This document shows, piece after piece, positions 25,300 to 35,395 of a stretch of 64,000 nucleotides of DNA. Positions within the stretch are counted from its first letter, which is position 1. The number at the start of each line of letters is the position of its first letter. Source of the stretch: Amycolatopsis eburnea. GTDB lineage: Bacteria > Actinomycetota > Actinomycetes > Mycobacteriales > Pseudonocardiaceae. Made by a program: the position numbers and the translations under genes. The stretch is taken from the NCBI RefSeq assembly GCF_003937945.1, contig NZ_RSEC01000048.1, forward strand, positions 62,001 through 126,000. The letters run 5' to 3'. The notes below the pieces were generated by a model. It was not told the origin of the DNA, did not search any database, and saw nothing but the letters and a program-made list of their open reading frames with translations.

Positions 25300-27078
25300 C
25301 TACCTGCGAGCGGTCGCGCGCAGTGCCGTGGTGGCGGCGTGGCCGATGGCGCGGGCGGCCGTGGTGGGGTCGGTCAGGACGTGGACGGTGGCCCCGTTGA
25401 GTGGGGTGTCGGTGTCGCTGGTGGTCAGCCACAGCACTGCGCACCCGGACGCGCGCAGCCGGTCGAGCTTCTTCTGACCGTCGCGGCGGGGGTCATGGCA
25501 GTACTTCCCGTCGGACACGATGACCACCAGCCGGGCCGCGCCGGGACGGGACAAACCGAGGGCGCCGTCGAGGGCGTCGAGCGCGCGGGGAATGTCCTCG
25601 TAGTCATCGTTGGAGCGGAACTCGGTGACCTCGGCGGGCGGCTTGCCCGGGTGAGTCAGCGGACGCACGTGGTTCCCGAAGATCACGCTCGCGGTGTCGG
25701 CGGGCACCCTGGTGTGCCGGGCGGCGTTGGCCAGGATCCAGGCCGCCGAGGCCACGTGAGCGCGCGCCCAGCCCATCGAGCCGGACACGTCGCACGCGAT
25801 CCCGACCCGCAGCGGCGGCACGGTGACCGGTGTGCGGATGGTGCGAGTGAACGGCTCGGCGGTCACCACGGCCCCGGCCGCATGCTGGGCCTCGGCCGCA
25901 CGCACTCCGCGCATCCGCAGCCGTCCCGGCGGCACCTGCGAGGTGGAGCGCACGGCGACCCGTTCCCGGGTTCCGGCGGTGTCCAGCGCCCGCGCGAGGA
26001 CCCGCGCGGCCGCGCACTCCTCCGGTGTGGGCGGCCGGGTTGCCGTCGTCCTGGTGTTGCCGCTTCGGGAGCCGCCGGTCTTGAACACCTGCCGCGCCGC
26101 TGTCGCCGCTTCCTTCTCGGCGAAGTCTTCGCTTTCTTTCGCTGCGGCGGCCACGGTGGCCGGGTCTTCGGGTGCCTTCTCGGCGGCGACTTTCGTCGCG
26201 ACCTCGCCCAGCACCGCGGCGATGGCATCCGCCAGCGGCGACGGGGATGCAGGCGCACCGGGACCGGGCGAGCTTCCCGACGGGTCCGAGGTGGTGGGCG
26301 AGGCCGGCGGCGAGGTCGAGTCCGAACTCGCGGGATCGGCGCCGAGGATCTCGCACCACTGCCGCCCGAGGTCGAGCATCTCCTCGCCCGCGTCGTCGGC
26401 AATCAGCAGCGCCTGCCGCCACACCGCCCGCAGCTTGCCGAGGACCTCCTTGCCGAGCACGCCCTCGACGACCCGGGCCACGGGGTAGACCTCGGCGTGG
26501 CTCAGTACGCCGCCGTCGGCCCGGCCCAGCAGGAGCGCGGCGGTGTGCGCGGCGTCGGCCGGAGTCATCTTCGGTGCCGTCGCGGGGTCGGCGTACAGGT
26601 GGAGGTCGGTGGCGACGATGCCCTTGACGCACGCCCGGAGCCAGTGCCGGTCGTCCGGGCGGCGGCGGATGTGCGCCGCTTCCATCCGGGGCTCTTCCAG
26701 CAGCATCGCAGCGGCGACCACGGCGGGCGGGGCGTCGTCCGGCGGTTCCCACGCGGTGTGTTTGGCGTGTCCGCACTCGTGGGTGAGAGCACCCCAGGCC
26801 GGGGCGTAGCGGGCGCGGTCGGACAGGTTGGCGGGATCCACGGTCACGGGGTCAACGCCGAGGTGGTCGCCGTCGACTTCGATCAGCGCGCGGTGCGGGT
26901 AGAAGCAGGCGGGTGCCCCGCCGCCCGCGCCGGGGGCGACGCTGACGACGAGGTCGTCGCGGTCAGCGATCACGGGGACCTCGTCGGCGAACGCGGCGGA
27001 CAGGGTCAGCCATTCCGGGCGCGCGGGGAACACGGCGGCACCGGTGGCGGTCGGGTCGGCGGTGAAGTGGGCGCTCAT
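25300..27078 (-). CDS. Metallopeptidase-like (HExxH) / VWA domain protein
   Basis: 592 aa from an ATG with AAAGGA eight bases upstream. An N-terminal zincin-like segment has WGALTHECGHAKHTAW, giving an HExxH motif at residues 100-104. A low-complexity acidic/proline linker lies in the middle. The C-terminal VWA domain starts near residue 424 with a MIDAS motif IACDVSGSMGW (D430, S432, S434) and ends with LVVIVSDGKYCHDPRRDGQ. The order metallopeptidase then VWA matches the DUF2201-type architecture. VWA proteins of this kind act as adaptors for MoxR AAA ATPases, and its partner is the next gene upstream (41-base gap). Confidence 0.82.
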   Translation of the reverse strand: MSAHFTADPTATGAAVFPARPEWLTLSAAFADEVPVIADRDDLVVSVAPGAGGGAPACFYPHRALIEVDGDHLGVDPVTVDPANLSDRARYAPAWGALTHECGHAKHTAWEPPDDAPPAVVAAAMLLEEPRMEAAHIRRRPDDRHWLRACVKGIVATDLHLYADPATAPKMTPADAAHTAALLLGRADGGVLSHAEVYPVARVVEGVLGKEVLGKLRAVWRQALLIADDAGEEMLDLGRQWCEILGADPASSDSTSPPASPTTSDPSGSSPGPGAPASPSPLADAIAAVLGEVATKVAAEKAPEDPATVAAAAKESEDFAEKEAATAARQVFKTGGSRSGNTRTTATRPPTPEECAAARVLARALDTAGTRERVAVRSTSQVPPGRLRMRGVRAAEAQHAAGAVVTAEPFTRTIRTPVTVPPLRVGIACDVSGSMGWARAHVASAAWILANAARHTRVPADTASVIFGNHVRPLTHPGKPPAEVTEFRSNDDYEDIPRALDALDGALGLSRPGAARLVVIVSDGKYCHDPRRDGQKKLDRLRASGCAVLWLTTSDTDTPLNGATVHVLTDPTTAARAIGHAATTALRATARR

Positions 27079-27119
27079 GGCACGGGTCCTTTCGCGACGG
27101 TTCGCGGGGCGTGGCTGGC

Positions 27120-28343
27120 TCAGGGTTTGGTGGCGATGCGGGCACCGAGGGCGAGTGGGGCGACGGTCTTGCCGAAGACGTCGCGCACCACGGCGGCGAC
27201 GGTGGCGCGATCCTCTTCCGGTGCGATCCCGACCAGGTTTCCGGCGGCGGCGTCGAGGTCCCACGCGTCGGCGAGCTTCTTGAACGCCAGCAGCTCGCGC
27301 AGCTGCGGGGCCCACCCGATCTCGCCTTTTTCCTGCCGGGTGGCGAGGTTGCGCGCCACCCGCACGGCCTTCTTGTCGACCCCGAGCTGTTCGGCGAGCG
27401 CGTAGTCGCTGGAGACCTGGATGTGCACGGAGAACCGAGAGGACAGCGCGTCGGTGAGGATGGCCCCGTGCACGCCGGGGTTGTGCCCGGCCACGACGTA
27501 GAACCCCGGCTCGGCCTTGACGACTTCGCCGCCGTTAGCCTTGACGATAATTTCGCGGCGGCCGTCCATCGCGGGGTAAACCACGGCGAGCACGGTCGGC
27601 GGGATCAGGGTCGCGTCGTCGATGAACAGCGGCACCCCGGCGCGCATCGCGCGAACCAGCGGACCGTGGACGAACACGAAATCGCCGTCGGGAGTTTTGG
27701 TGTAGTCGCCCACGAGGTCGGCGACCACGGTGTCGCCGTCGCCCTGAACCGTGAGGCAGTCGTTGAACGCCGCCTCCACCACCGAGGTCTTCCCGGTGCC
27801 GGGCGGGCCGTACAGCAGGGCGGCGACCCCGGCGTCGCGCAGCCGCTGCAGCGCGGTCACATCGGGCATGCCGGACAGGAGCCGGGGGTGGTAATCCGTG
27901 CCGTTCGGACGTTTCACCGGCCCGGTGACCTTGCGCGCCGGTCGCGTTGGGGTGCTTCCTGCTGTGGATGTGGCCGGTGTGGGCGCGGCCGCGGCGGGCG
28001 CTGTGCTGGCGCGTTTCGGCCGTCGCGGGCGGGGTGCAGGTGGCGAGCCTGGGGTGACGGCGGGCGCGGCAGCGGATGCCGTGGTCGCGGTCGCCCGATA
28101 GGTCACCGGCGCCACCGTGACGACTTCGGCTTGCCCCCGGTCCGTCAACGCGCGGCACGCGTTCCCGACCGCGCCCGATGACCGGTTCAGGGCGCTCGCG
28201 ATGCTGCCCGGGGTGTGAGCGGTAGCGGGGTCGTCGGCGAGGACTTTGGCGACCATCGCACGAAGTTCGCCGTTGCGGAGCCGGGTCGCTGTCGCACCCG
28301 CCGGGGTGGTCGGTCCCGTGGCGGGCGGTGTGGGCGTGGTCAT
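27120..28343 (-). CDS. MoxR-type AAA ATPase with N-terminal winged helix
   Basis: 407 aa; GAAAGGGA before the ATG. Residues about 17-75 are a winged helix (LRAMVAKVLADDPATAHTPG then SIASALNRSSGAVGNACRAL), followed by an Ala/Pro-rich linker. The AAA core starts near 170 with Walker A LLYGPPGTGKTSVVEAAF, then Walker B region RAGVPLFIDDATLIPPTVLA, and a sensor region FYVVAGHNPGVHGAILTDAL then SSRFSVHIQVSS. It is a MoxR/CbbQ-like remodelling ATPase expected to work with the adjacent VWA protein. The fusion of a wHTH to the AAA core, shared with the gene at 23185, suggests DNA or regulatory coupling. Confidence 0.85.
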   Translation of the reverse strand: MTTPTPPATGPTTPAGATATRLRNGELRAMVAKVLADDPATAHTPGSIASALNRSSGAVGNACRALTDRGQAEVVTVAPVTYRATATTASAAAPAVTPGSPPAPRPRRPKRASTAPAAAAPTPATSTAGSTPTRPARKVTGPVKRPNGTDYHPRLLSGMPDVTALQRLRDAGVAALLYGPPGTGKTSVVEAAFNDCLTVQGDGDTVVADLVGDYTKTPDGDFVFVHGPLVRAMRAGVPLFIDDATLIPPTVLAVVYPAMDGRREIIVKANGGEVVKAEPGFYVVAGHNPGVHGAILTDALSSRFSVHIQVSSDYALAEQLGVDKKAVRVARNLATRQEKGEIGWAPQLRELLAFKKLADAWDLDAAAGNLVGIAPEEDRATVAAVVRDVFGKTVAPLALGARIATKP

Positions 28344-29088
28344 CGCGGTGTCCCTTTCAGACGTGGCGGGTGATTGGTAGTTGTCGCGGTCCACATCGGG
28401 CGATTCCAGGATTTGCTTTCCAATTCCGGTGACACATCAAAAGTAGCTCGACAACCGGCGCCGCACAATACTTTTCGCCACCCCATTCGGGTGACGAACT
28501 TCGGCCCACAAAAGAACCGCGGACAATTCTCCGAGACGTTTGCGCAGGTCAGCGAACGAGAAACGGCCAGCAGGAGCCGCAAGACAAGGAAGCAAATATG
28601 GGTTTCTTCTGCAATAAAATAAGGGTGGACAACAGCCAGGAATACGAGGTGAGATGACCGTCAGGCCTGATGGGCGGGAGAGTGCGCAGAGGAGCCGTGA
28701 CCGACGATGCGGGCCCGATGTTCTTACCTGCTTGTCGTCAAGCGAGTCTGGGTTACTCGCGGATCCCCGCGTGGAGGGTTTGACCTGCACATATGCGCGC
28801 TCACCGAGGATCCGCCTTAGACGGCCCATGGAGCGCCAGGGCGATCGGTGGGTGCACGGGAACCCCCGGCGGCCGGCGGGCAGGCAAAGGTCCGCATCCC
28901 AACTGGACGGGCGTCCGTGAAACGGCATCGCAGGGCAGCGGCGCAGCGCCGTGCTCGTCCATATTCCGCGCAGTACGACGGCAATGGCTACGCCACCAAT
29001 GACAGCAACTTCGAACGAGAACACCAGGAGGCTTTTTCTGCGCGACGTGATCAGTAGGTCGACACTAACATCCGTCGCGGCTGATCAA
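28344..29088. other. 745-base non-coding gap
   Basis: No gene with ribosome-binding site and typical codon use was found on either strand. The stretch about 28420-28640 is more A+T-rich than its surroundings (for example AGCAAATATG and GCAATAAAATAAGG). It should hold the promoter of the MoxR operon and the end of the Tad-locus transcript. A transfer origin or a junction between the element and the Tad locus is possible but unproven. Confidence 0.5.
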
Positions 29089-31653
29089 CTATTTCTGCGC
29101 CGAGGTATTTTCACCGTACCGGGTATGCCTTTTGCTTTCCGGATCGGCTATGCCGACGTGGAGTCCTCGGAGGCGCTCGGCGAGCTCAATCGTCGCCGGA
29201 GTCGGTGTTTCGTCTATCTCGGCTAGGCGCGCTTCCAGCAGGCGAAGCGTTCTGGTTATCGCGTCGTGCCGGCCGAGGTTGTGTTCGAGTCGCATGATGT
29301 CCCGGTAGAGCAGCTCGTTGTGCGGGTCGAAGTCTCGCGCCGATTCGAGCAACTCCAGCGTGGACTCGGGATCGCTGTGAACCCGGTCGCGGGCGAGGGC
29401 GGCGACGGCGTCGAGGGCGTCGCGGCGTATTCCTTCCCGAAGCGCGGTGAGCCACTCGGCCTCGACGCCGGCCGCCAGCTCGCCGCCGTAGCTGGCGACG
29501 ATCGCGGCGTTGGCTATCGCGCGCTGCCCGTCGTCGGTCGTGGTGCGGCGGCGAGCGACCGCGTCAGCGAAGGACCAGTAGTCGACCTCGACGACGGCCG
29601 GCTCGAGCCGATACCTGCCGTGCTGCGCGACCACGAGGTCGCCGATGTCCGGGGACGTGGCTTTGTGGAGGGCGCTGCGGAGGCGGGACAAGACGGTGCG
29701 CAGCACCGCGGCCGGGTCCTGTGCTGGGCGGCTGGCCCACACGGTGTCGATGATCGCGGCGCGCGGAACTCCGTGCGGGTGCAGGGCGAGGTAGAGCAGC
29801 AGCTCCCACAGCCGCGCTGACAGCCGGCCGGTGATTTCGACCTTGTGGTCGGGGCACGTGACGTCCGGTCGCCACGACAACGTCGGCTGCCCGAACACCG
29901 ACAGCACCAGCGGCGTGGCCGCGTCGTGCTCGGTGTCGACGGTCAGTTCCGTGACCGGCTCTGCCTGCGCCTCTGCTTGACCAAGACACGGCGGGTCTGC
30001 GATCTCCAACCCGTGTGTGGGCTCGAGAGCAGGTTCGAGGTGCTCGTCCTGAGCGCCGTGTGCAGCGTCGAAGAGAGCGAACAGCTCGCGGGTCGCGGAT
30101 TCGGCGAGGGAGAAGGCTCGCCGGCCGCGCAGCGCCTCACCCGGACCGGGTGACGTTGCGGTGATAGCGCCCGCGGCGTCCACATAGACCGTGACACCCG
30201 GATGCCACTGGCCGAGCAGCAGCACGGTTGTGCTCGCACCGTCGGCGAGGGCGTGCCGCAGCCGGGTGCGATCGGGTTCGCCCGCCGGCGCATCGGCCAG
30301 CAGGATTCGCCGCAGGTTCTCAGGCGGCTCCGGGCTGTCGAGGCGTGCGAGCGCGGCGGCGAGGTCGTCGACAGCGTGGACGCAGGCCGGTAGTTCGGCG
30401 CCTGGCTCCGGGAGGCCGAGCAGGCCACGCAGGTCCGCGGCGGGCGCGACGACCTCGGAGTGGCCGGTGGAGGTCACGGTCGTGAGCAGGAGCGCGCGGG
30501 CCGCGGCGTGGCTGCCGGGGCCGATGAGACCGAGGCCGTGCGTGGCTGCGAGGTCCAACGCCAGTTTCGCGGCCGCCTCGTCTGCGGCCTCACCCAGCTC
30601 GAGCCGCGTTTCCGGCTCGGGAAGGTCACCGGCCGCTTCTGCGTCGGCGACATCGAACTCGTCGAGTCCGGTTTGGGCGTGCTGGTGTGCCAGGTGTAGC
30701 TGGTAGACGATCGGGGCGACGGGCAGGTCGTCGCCGCGCCGGCCGCTACCGGGCCGATAGCCGGCACGGTGACGCCGTCGGGCGACCAGCAGCGCCGCGC
30801 TGATCGCGCCCGCCAGCCCGAGGCCGACGTAAACGCCGGGCTCCCACGACGAGCCGGGGTGCGAAGCAGCGGCGGGAGGTACCGCCGGGCTCGGCGGGGA
30901 GGCAGCTGCGGGCTTCGTTGGTGGCGGCTGGCGCTGCGGTTCGGGGGCAACGGGCCTGGGCGTCGGCGGTAGGCGGATCCGATCGCCCGGGTGGATCAGG
31001 CTGGGTGAAGTCAGAGGGCGGCCGCCGGATTGGGAGCTCTCGGCGTTCAGGCGCCAGATCTCCGGCCAGCGGTTGCCGTCACCGAGGCGGCGTTGCGCGA
31101 TCCGGTACAGCGAATCGTGGACACCGTCGTGGGGCGGACGTACAAGCTCGATGTCCTCAGGGCGGCCATCGACGTTCGATGGCGTAGTGACCGACGAGCT
31201 CATACCGGTTTGCATCATGCTGCTTCCGCTGGAGGCGGCGAGGGCGGTGCGGCTGACGAACGACACGACAACAGCGGTGATGAGCACTGCCGCGACCCGG
31301 CGGAGTGGGCTGCCGTGCCAGGTCGAGTCCGGCCGGCCGGCGGTGAGGACGAGGTCGCGCGCGCACCGGGCGAGCTCAACGAGGAATGCAGCCCACAGCA
31401 GCCACGCACCGCACGCGAGCACGTCAAGCAGCAGACTTGTTGACAGCCGAGCCGTCAGCACCTCACCGAGCTCGGCCATGGTGGGCAGGTGATCTGGGAG
31501 AGGCCAGCCGACAAACCGCACCAGCGCCCACGGCAGCCCGGCACACAACCCGGCCAGCAGCGCGAGCGCCACACCAGCCTGCAGCAGCCGCCCTACGCCA
31601 AGCACGAGAGCACGACGAGGTCGCCACCGTCCGGTCTGCCGTTCTGTAGGCAC
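29089..31653 (-). CDS. Membrane-anchored BTAD/LysM regulator (SARP-like)
   Basis: 854 aa from a GTG. Two membrane helices near the start (GVALALLAGLCAGLPWALV and LLLDVLACGAWLLWAAFLV) and a third (AAVLITAVVVSFVSRTALA) precede a LysM domain (HDSLYRIAQRRLGDGNRWPE then NAESSQSGGR). A proline-rich linker and another helix (YVGLGLAGAISAALLVARRR) follow. The C-terminus is a winged helix (RLSARLWELLLYLALHPHGV) plus a bacterial transcriptional activation domain with TPR-like helices. It is the last gene of the Tad operon, three bases after the upstream stop. It probably links envelope status to transcription (inference). Confidence 0.85.
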   Translation of the reverse strand: MPTERQTGRWRPRRALVLGVGRLLQAGVALALLAGLCAGLPWALVRFVGWPLPDHLPTMAELGEVLTARLSTSLLLDVLACGAWLLWAAFLVELARCARDLVLTAGRPDSTWHGSPLRRVAAVLITAVVVSFVSRTALAASSGSSMMQTGMSSSVTTPSNVDGRPEDIELVRPPHDGVHDSLYRIAQRRLGDGNRWPEIWRLNAESSQSGGRPLTSPSLIHPGDRIRLPPTPRPVAPEPQRQPPPTKPAAASPPSPAVPPAAASHPGSSWEPGVYVGLGLAGAISAALLVARRRHRAGYRPGSGRRGDDLPVAPIVYQLHLAHQHAQTGLDEFDVADAEAAGDLPEPETRLELGEAADEAAAKLALDLAATHGLGLIGPGSHAAARALLLTTVTSTGHSEVVAPAADLRGLLGLPEPGAELPACVHAVDDLAAALARLDSPEPPENLRRILLADAPAGEPDRTRLRHALADGASTTVLLLGQWHPGVTVYVDAAGAITATSPGPGEALRGRRAFSLAESATRELFALFDAAHGAQDEHLEPALEPTHGLEIADPPCLGQAEAQAEPVTELTVDTEHDAATPLVLSVFGQPTLSWRPDVTCPDHKVEITGRLSARLWELLLYLALHPHGVPRAAIIDTVWASRPAQDPAAVLRTVLSRLRSALHKATSPDIGDLVVAQHGRYRLEPAVVEVDYWSFADAVARRRTTTDDGQRAIANAAIVASYGGELAAGVEAEWLTALREGIRRDALDAVAALARDRVHSDPESTLELLESARDFDPHNELLYRDIMRLEHNLGRHDAITRTLRLLEARLAEIDETPTPATIELAERLRGLHVGIADPESKRHTRYGENTSAQK

Positions 31654-31656
31654 AGC

Positions 31657-32064
31657 TCAGCGTCGCTCGCCCTGGCCAACCGAGGGCCGCACACCGGCTG
31701 GCGGCGACCCGGGTCGCCCTTCCGCCGGTGCAGGCGCCGGCGAAGTTCCAGACTGGATTTCCGGCTTCGTGCGGCGGCTACCGGGCGGCCGACCGCGCCG
31801 GGCGCGAGGCTTGCCGGCTGTCAACCAGCTGGTGAGGTCGGCAGCCGGAACGTCGGTGAACTCGGCCAGCTCGTCGGTACCGATCACGTCCGCGGCGGCC
31901 GCGATAACAGCCCCGAGACGGCGCTCGACGTCCGCCAGCTGCTCGACGAGTGTGGTACGACGATGCGCAAGCTCACCGACCTCGCGCGCCGCCGCAGTCC
32001 TCCTCGCGCTCTTCTCCGCGTCGACCTTCTCGACGCGCCTCTCGATCTCGTCGGTCGTGATCAT
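31657..32064 (-). CDS. Small coiled-coil hypothetical protein of the Tad operon
   Basis: 135 aa with AGGAGG before the ATG. The first 70 residues form a charged helix or coiled coil (DEIERRVEKVDAEKSARRTA then TTLVEQLADVERRLGAVIAA). The C-terminal part is basic and then proline-rich (KPRARRGRPPGSRR), resembling an AT-hook. It has no known family. It precedes the BTAD regulator with a three-base gap and is almost certainly co-translated with it. Confidence 0.7.
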   Translation of the reverse strand: MITTDEIERRVEKVDAEKSARRTAAAREVGELAHRRTTLVEQLADVERRLGAVIAAAADVIGTDELAEFTDVPAADLTSWLTAGKPRARRGRPPGSRRTKPEIQSGTSPAPAPAEGRPGSPPAGVRPSVGQGERR

Positions 32065-32083
32065 CGTGTTCCTCCTTCGTTGG

Positions 32084-32517
32084 TCAGGGCTCCAGCTCGG
32101 TGACGCCGCGCTGGGGATGGGCCGCGCCGCTGCCGTGGGCGTCGATCGACGGGATGCCAATGAGCGACAGCAGCTGGGTGCGCTGGCTGATCGTCACGGT
32201 CACGGTCACGGCGTCGGCGGTGGCCGTCACGGTGCCGGTGGCGCCGACGCTGGCGAGGTATCGCCGGGCGAGATCGTCGGCTTCTTCAGGGACTAGCCGG
32301 ACCGCGCCGGTGGCCCGGTAGGCGGCGAGATCGATCGCTTGCGCGCCGGCGCGGGCCGCGGACTCGGCCTGACCGGTGGCTCGGACCTTCGCCGCGAGAG
32401 CGAGGCCGCCGTCGAGCCCAAGGCCGGCCAAGACCAGGAGCCCGAGCATCAGCACGACGACGAACGCCGAAACCTGGCCGTCCTCGGCTCGCCACCAGGC
32501 AGCGCTGCGGGTGTCCA

Positions 32518-32518
<1 letters not shown>
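32084..32518 (-). CDS. TadG-like pilus assembly protein
   Basis: 144 aa; ATG overlaps the upstream TGA by one base (TGATG), with GGAGG upstream. A short cytoplasmic leader is followed by EDGQVSAFVVVLMLGLLVLA, a TadE/TadG-type membrane helix, then ALAAKVRATGQAESAARAGA, typical of Flp pilus-assembly TadG proteins. The fifth residue after the conserved glycine is phenylalanine rather than glutamate, so processing by the prepilin peptidase is doubtful. It is the third minor-pilin-like gene of this operon. Confidence 0.75.
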
Positions 32519-33848
<1,330 letters not shown>

Positions 33849-33865
33849 GGTTTCCCTCCCTCCGT

Positions 33866-34288
33866 TCAGGCGTCCGGAACGAATCTTTCGACTTCTCCTG
33901 CGGATTCAGCGTGCACGTGCAGGTGCATACCGGGCAGTACCGCAATGACCTCGCCCTGCACGCTGGCCGAAGCCGAGGTCGCGGTGCGCTCGACGTCTAT
34001 CTGCGAGGACCGCAGCGGCCCCTGCGCAAGTTGGTCGAGCAGCTGCTGGCCGGCGGCGTGGCCTGCCGCGGCAGTGCCGTTCTGGACACGGGCCGCGGCG
34101 AGCGCTTCGGCGGCGGCAGCTTGAGCGACGTGGACCGCGTGCGACCAGAGGGCGAACTGGATGATCGCCAACAGCGCCAGCAGGAGCAGTGGTGTCGCGA
34201 TCACCAACTCGGCGGTAACCGCGCCGCGCTCTCCCGACAGGGCGCGCCGAACGCGCCAAGCTGTCGCAACGACCGGATTCGCGGGCAT
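33866..34288 (-). CDS. TadE/TadG-like minor pilin
   Basis: 140 aa. The motif SGERGAVTAELVIATPLLLL shows the glycine and glutamate at +5 of a Tad-type prepilin, followed by a full membrane helix. The mature region is alanine-rich (HVAQAAAAEALAAARVQNG) and then mixed. The start follows the Flp-like gene's stop by one base. It is probably matured by the prepilin peptidase encoded at 40994-41614. Confidence 0.8.
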   Translation of the reverse strand: MPANPVVATAWRVRRALSGERGAVTAELVIATPLLLLALLAIIQFALWSHAVHVAQAAAAEALAAARVQNGTAAAGHAAGQQLLDQLAQGPLRSSQIDVERTATSASASVQGEVIAVLPGMHLHVHAESAGEVERFVPDA

Positions 34289-34289
34289 G

Positions 34290-34490
34290 TCAGCCGCCGA
34301 GGCCGAGGTCGATGCTGTTGGCTTTCGCGGTCAGTTTGGCGGCGATGATCGCGATCAGGGCGATGGCCAGCACCGCCATGAGTGCGGTCACGATGACGGT
34401 CGTCGTGATCTCGCCACGGTCGTTGTCCTTGCGTAGCAGCAGGATGCGAGCAGTGGTGAGGTTCCAGAGTGTTCGGCAGTAAGTCAGCAT
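34290..34490 (-). CDS. Flp-type major pilin candidate
   Basis: 66 aa with AAGGAG before the ATG. A basic leader (RILLRKDNDRG is close to the sequence) ends in a glycine followed by EITTTVIVTALMAVLAIALI, a single hydrophobic helix, and a short hydrophilic tail. The size, position and leader fit a Flp pilin. The glutamate sits at +1 instead of +5 after the glycine, which is unusual and makes the cleavage site uncertain. It lies between tadC and the first tadE gene. Confidence 0.7.
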   Translation of the reverse strand: MLTYCRTLWNLTTARILLLRKDNDRGEITTTVIVTALMAVLAIALIAIIAAKLTAKANSIDLGLGG

Positions 34491-34510
34491 GATGCGTCTC
34501 CTTTGGACTT

Positions 34511-35395
34511 TCAGAGGCCGTTGAGGACCTGGGTGACGGCCGGATAGGCGATGAATCCGAGAAAGCCGAGGAACAGCAGGGTGACCGGCAGCGCCATGCG
34601 TTCGGTTGCAGCTTGCGCGTCGGCCTCGGCGTCAGCGACCAAGTGGGTGCGCAGCGCCGCAGCTTTCGCGGCCAACGAGGTTCTGACTCTGGCGCCTTCG
34701 GTGCCGGCCAATGAAATGGACGCGGCGAGTTCGGCGAGTTCAGAGATGTCGAGTTCTTCCCCGAGCCGGCGCAGGGTCGCCCACGGTGCGGTGCGGGTCA
34801 ACTGGGCGGCGTCGAGGGCGCGGCGCAGCTGGCCGAAGGCACCGCCGCGCCCGACGTCCGCGGCCGCCAGTACCGCCGCTTCGACGCCGGCGCCGCCGGC
34901 GAGGGTGATCCAGACGAGGTCCAGGAACGCCGACAGCGCGGCGCGGAACTCTGCACGTGCGCGTGCGGCCTTGGCGCGGACCTCGAGGTCGGGAGCGATG
35001 AATCCGGCCGCCGCGAGTACGAGCGCGAGGACCAGCGGCACCTCGAGGCTGAGGGGCGCGCCGACGAGGGCGAGCAGGCCTTGCAGCAGCAGCGGCGACA
35101 GCAGACCGATGCAGGCCAGCAGCGCCTTCACGGCGAGCTGGGTATCAGTGTCGCGACCCACGACGCGCAGATCCCGAGCCTGCCGGTCGCCCGGCAACCC
35201 AAGGGCACGCAACCCGGGTATGAATGGCCTGGCCGCGGCGACGGCCCAGGGCACGTCGGTGACCGTGGAGATCGGGGTGGTGGCTTTGGGCTCGGCTAAG
35301 CGGCTTCCCAGCGTGGCCTCGGGTGGGATCGCCCAGGTCAGCATCAGCCAGAGACCAAGACCGGCTCCGAGGCCGAAGAGCATTGCGGCGATCAT
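34511..35395 (-). CDS. tadC: TadC-like type II secretion F domain protein
   Basis: 294 aa. A short N-terminal helix (AAMLFGLGAGLGLWLMLTWA), a pair of central helices (ALLACIGLLSPLLLQGLLAL and LVLALVLAAAGFIAPDLEV), the T2SSF domain (ALSAFLDLVWITLAGGAGVE then LAELAASISLAGTEGARVRT) and a C-terminal helix (LPVTLLFLGFLGFIAYPAVT). This is the typical platform protein of Tad pili. It overlaps tadB by four bases (ATGA). Confidence 0.85.
   Translation of the reverse strand: MIAAMLFGLGAGLGLWLMLTWAIPPEATLGSRLAEPKATTPISTVTDVPWAVAAARPFIPGLRALGLPGDRQARDLRVVGRDTDTQLAVKALLACIGLLSPLLLQGLLALVGAPLSLEVPLVLALVLAAAGFIAPDLEVRAKAARARAEFRAALSAFLDLVWITLAGGAGVEAAVLAAADVGRGGAFGQLRRALDAAQLTRTAPWATLRRLGEELDISELAELAASISLAGTEGARVRTSLAAKAAALRTHLVADAEADAQAATERMALPVTLLFLGFLGFIAYPAVTQVLNGL

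Larger units (their letters stand above)
5814..28343. mobile_element. Integrated conjugative element (one end only; inner border uncertain)
   Basis: The left border is the break in the NYN gene next to a large serine recombinase. The interior carries methyltransferase-like genes, a sigma-like protein and a type IV secretion operon. The right border is not defined: it may lie beyond the Tad locus or outside the window. The end given here is the last gene of the MoxR/VWA module and is only a working limit. No second NYN fragment, tRNA or matching att repeat was found to the right. Confidence 0.5.

Noticed and set aside
24673..27405. 910-codon plus-strand frame antisense to the VWA gene
   Set aside because: GC-rich antisense shadow with Gly/Arg repeats; the minus-strand protein has clear HExxH and VWA motifs.
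28437..29024. 195-codon minus-strand frame in the 745-base gap
   Set aside because: No ribosome-binding site, unusual amino-acid composition and no recognised motif.
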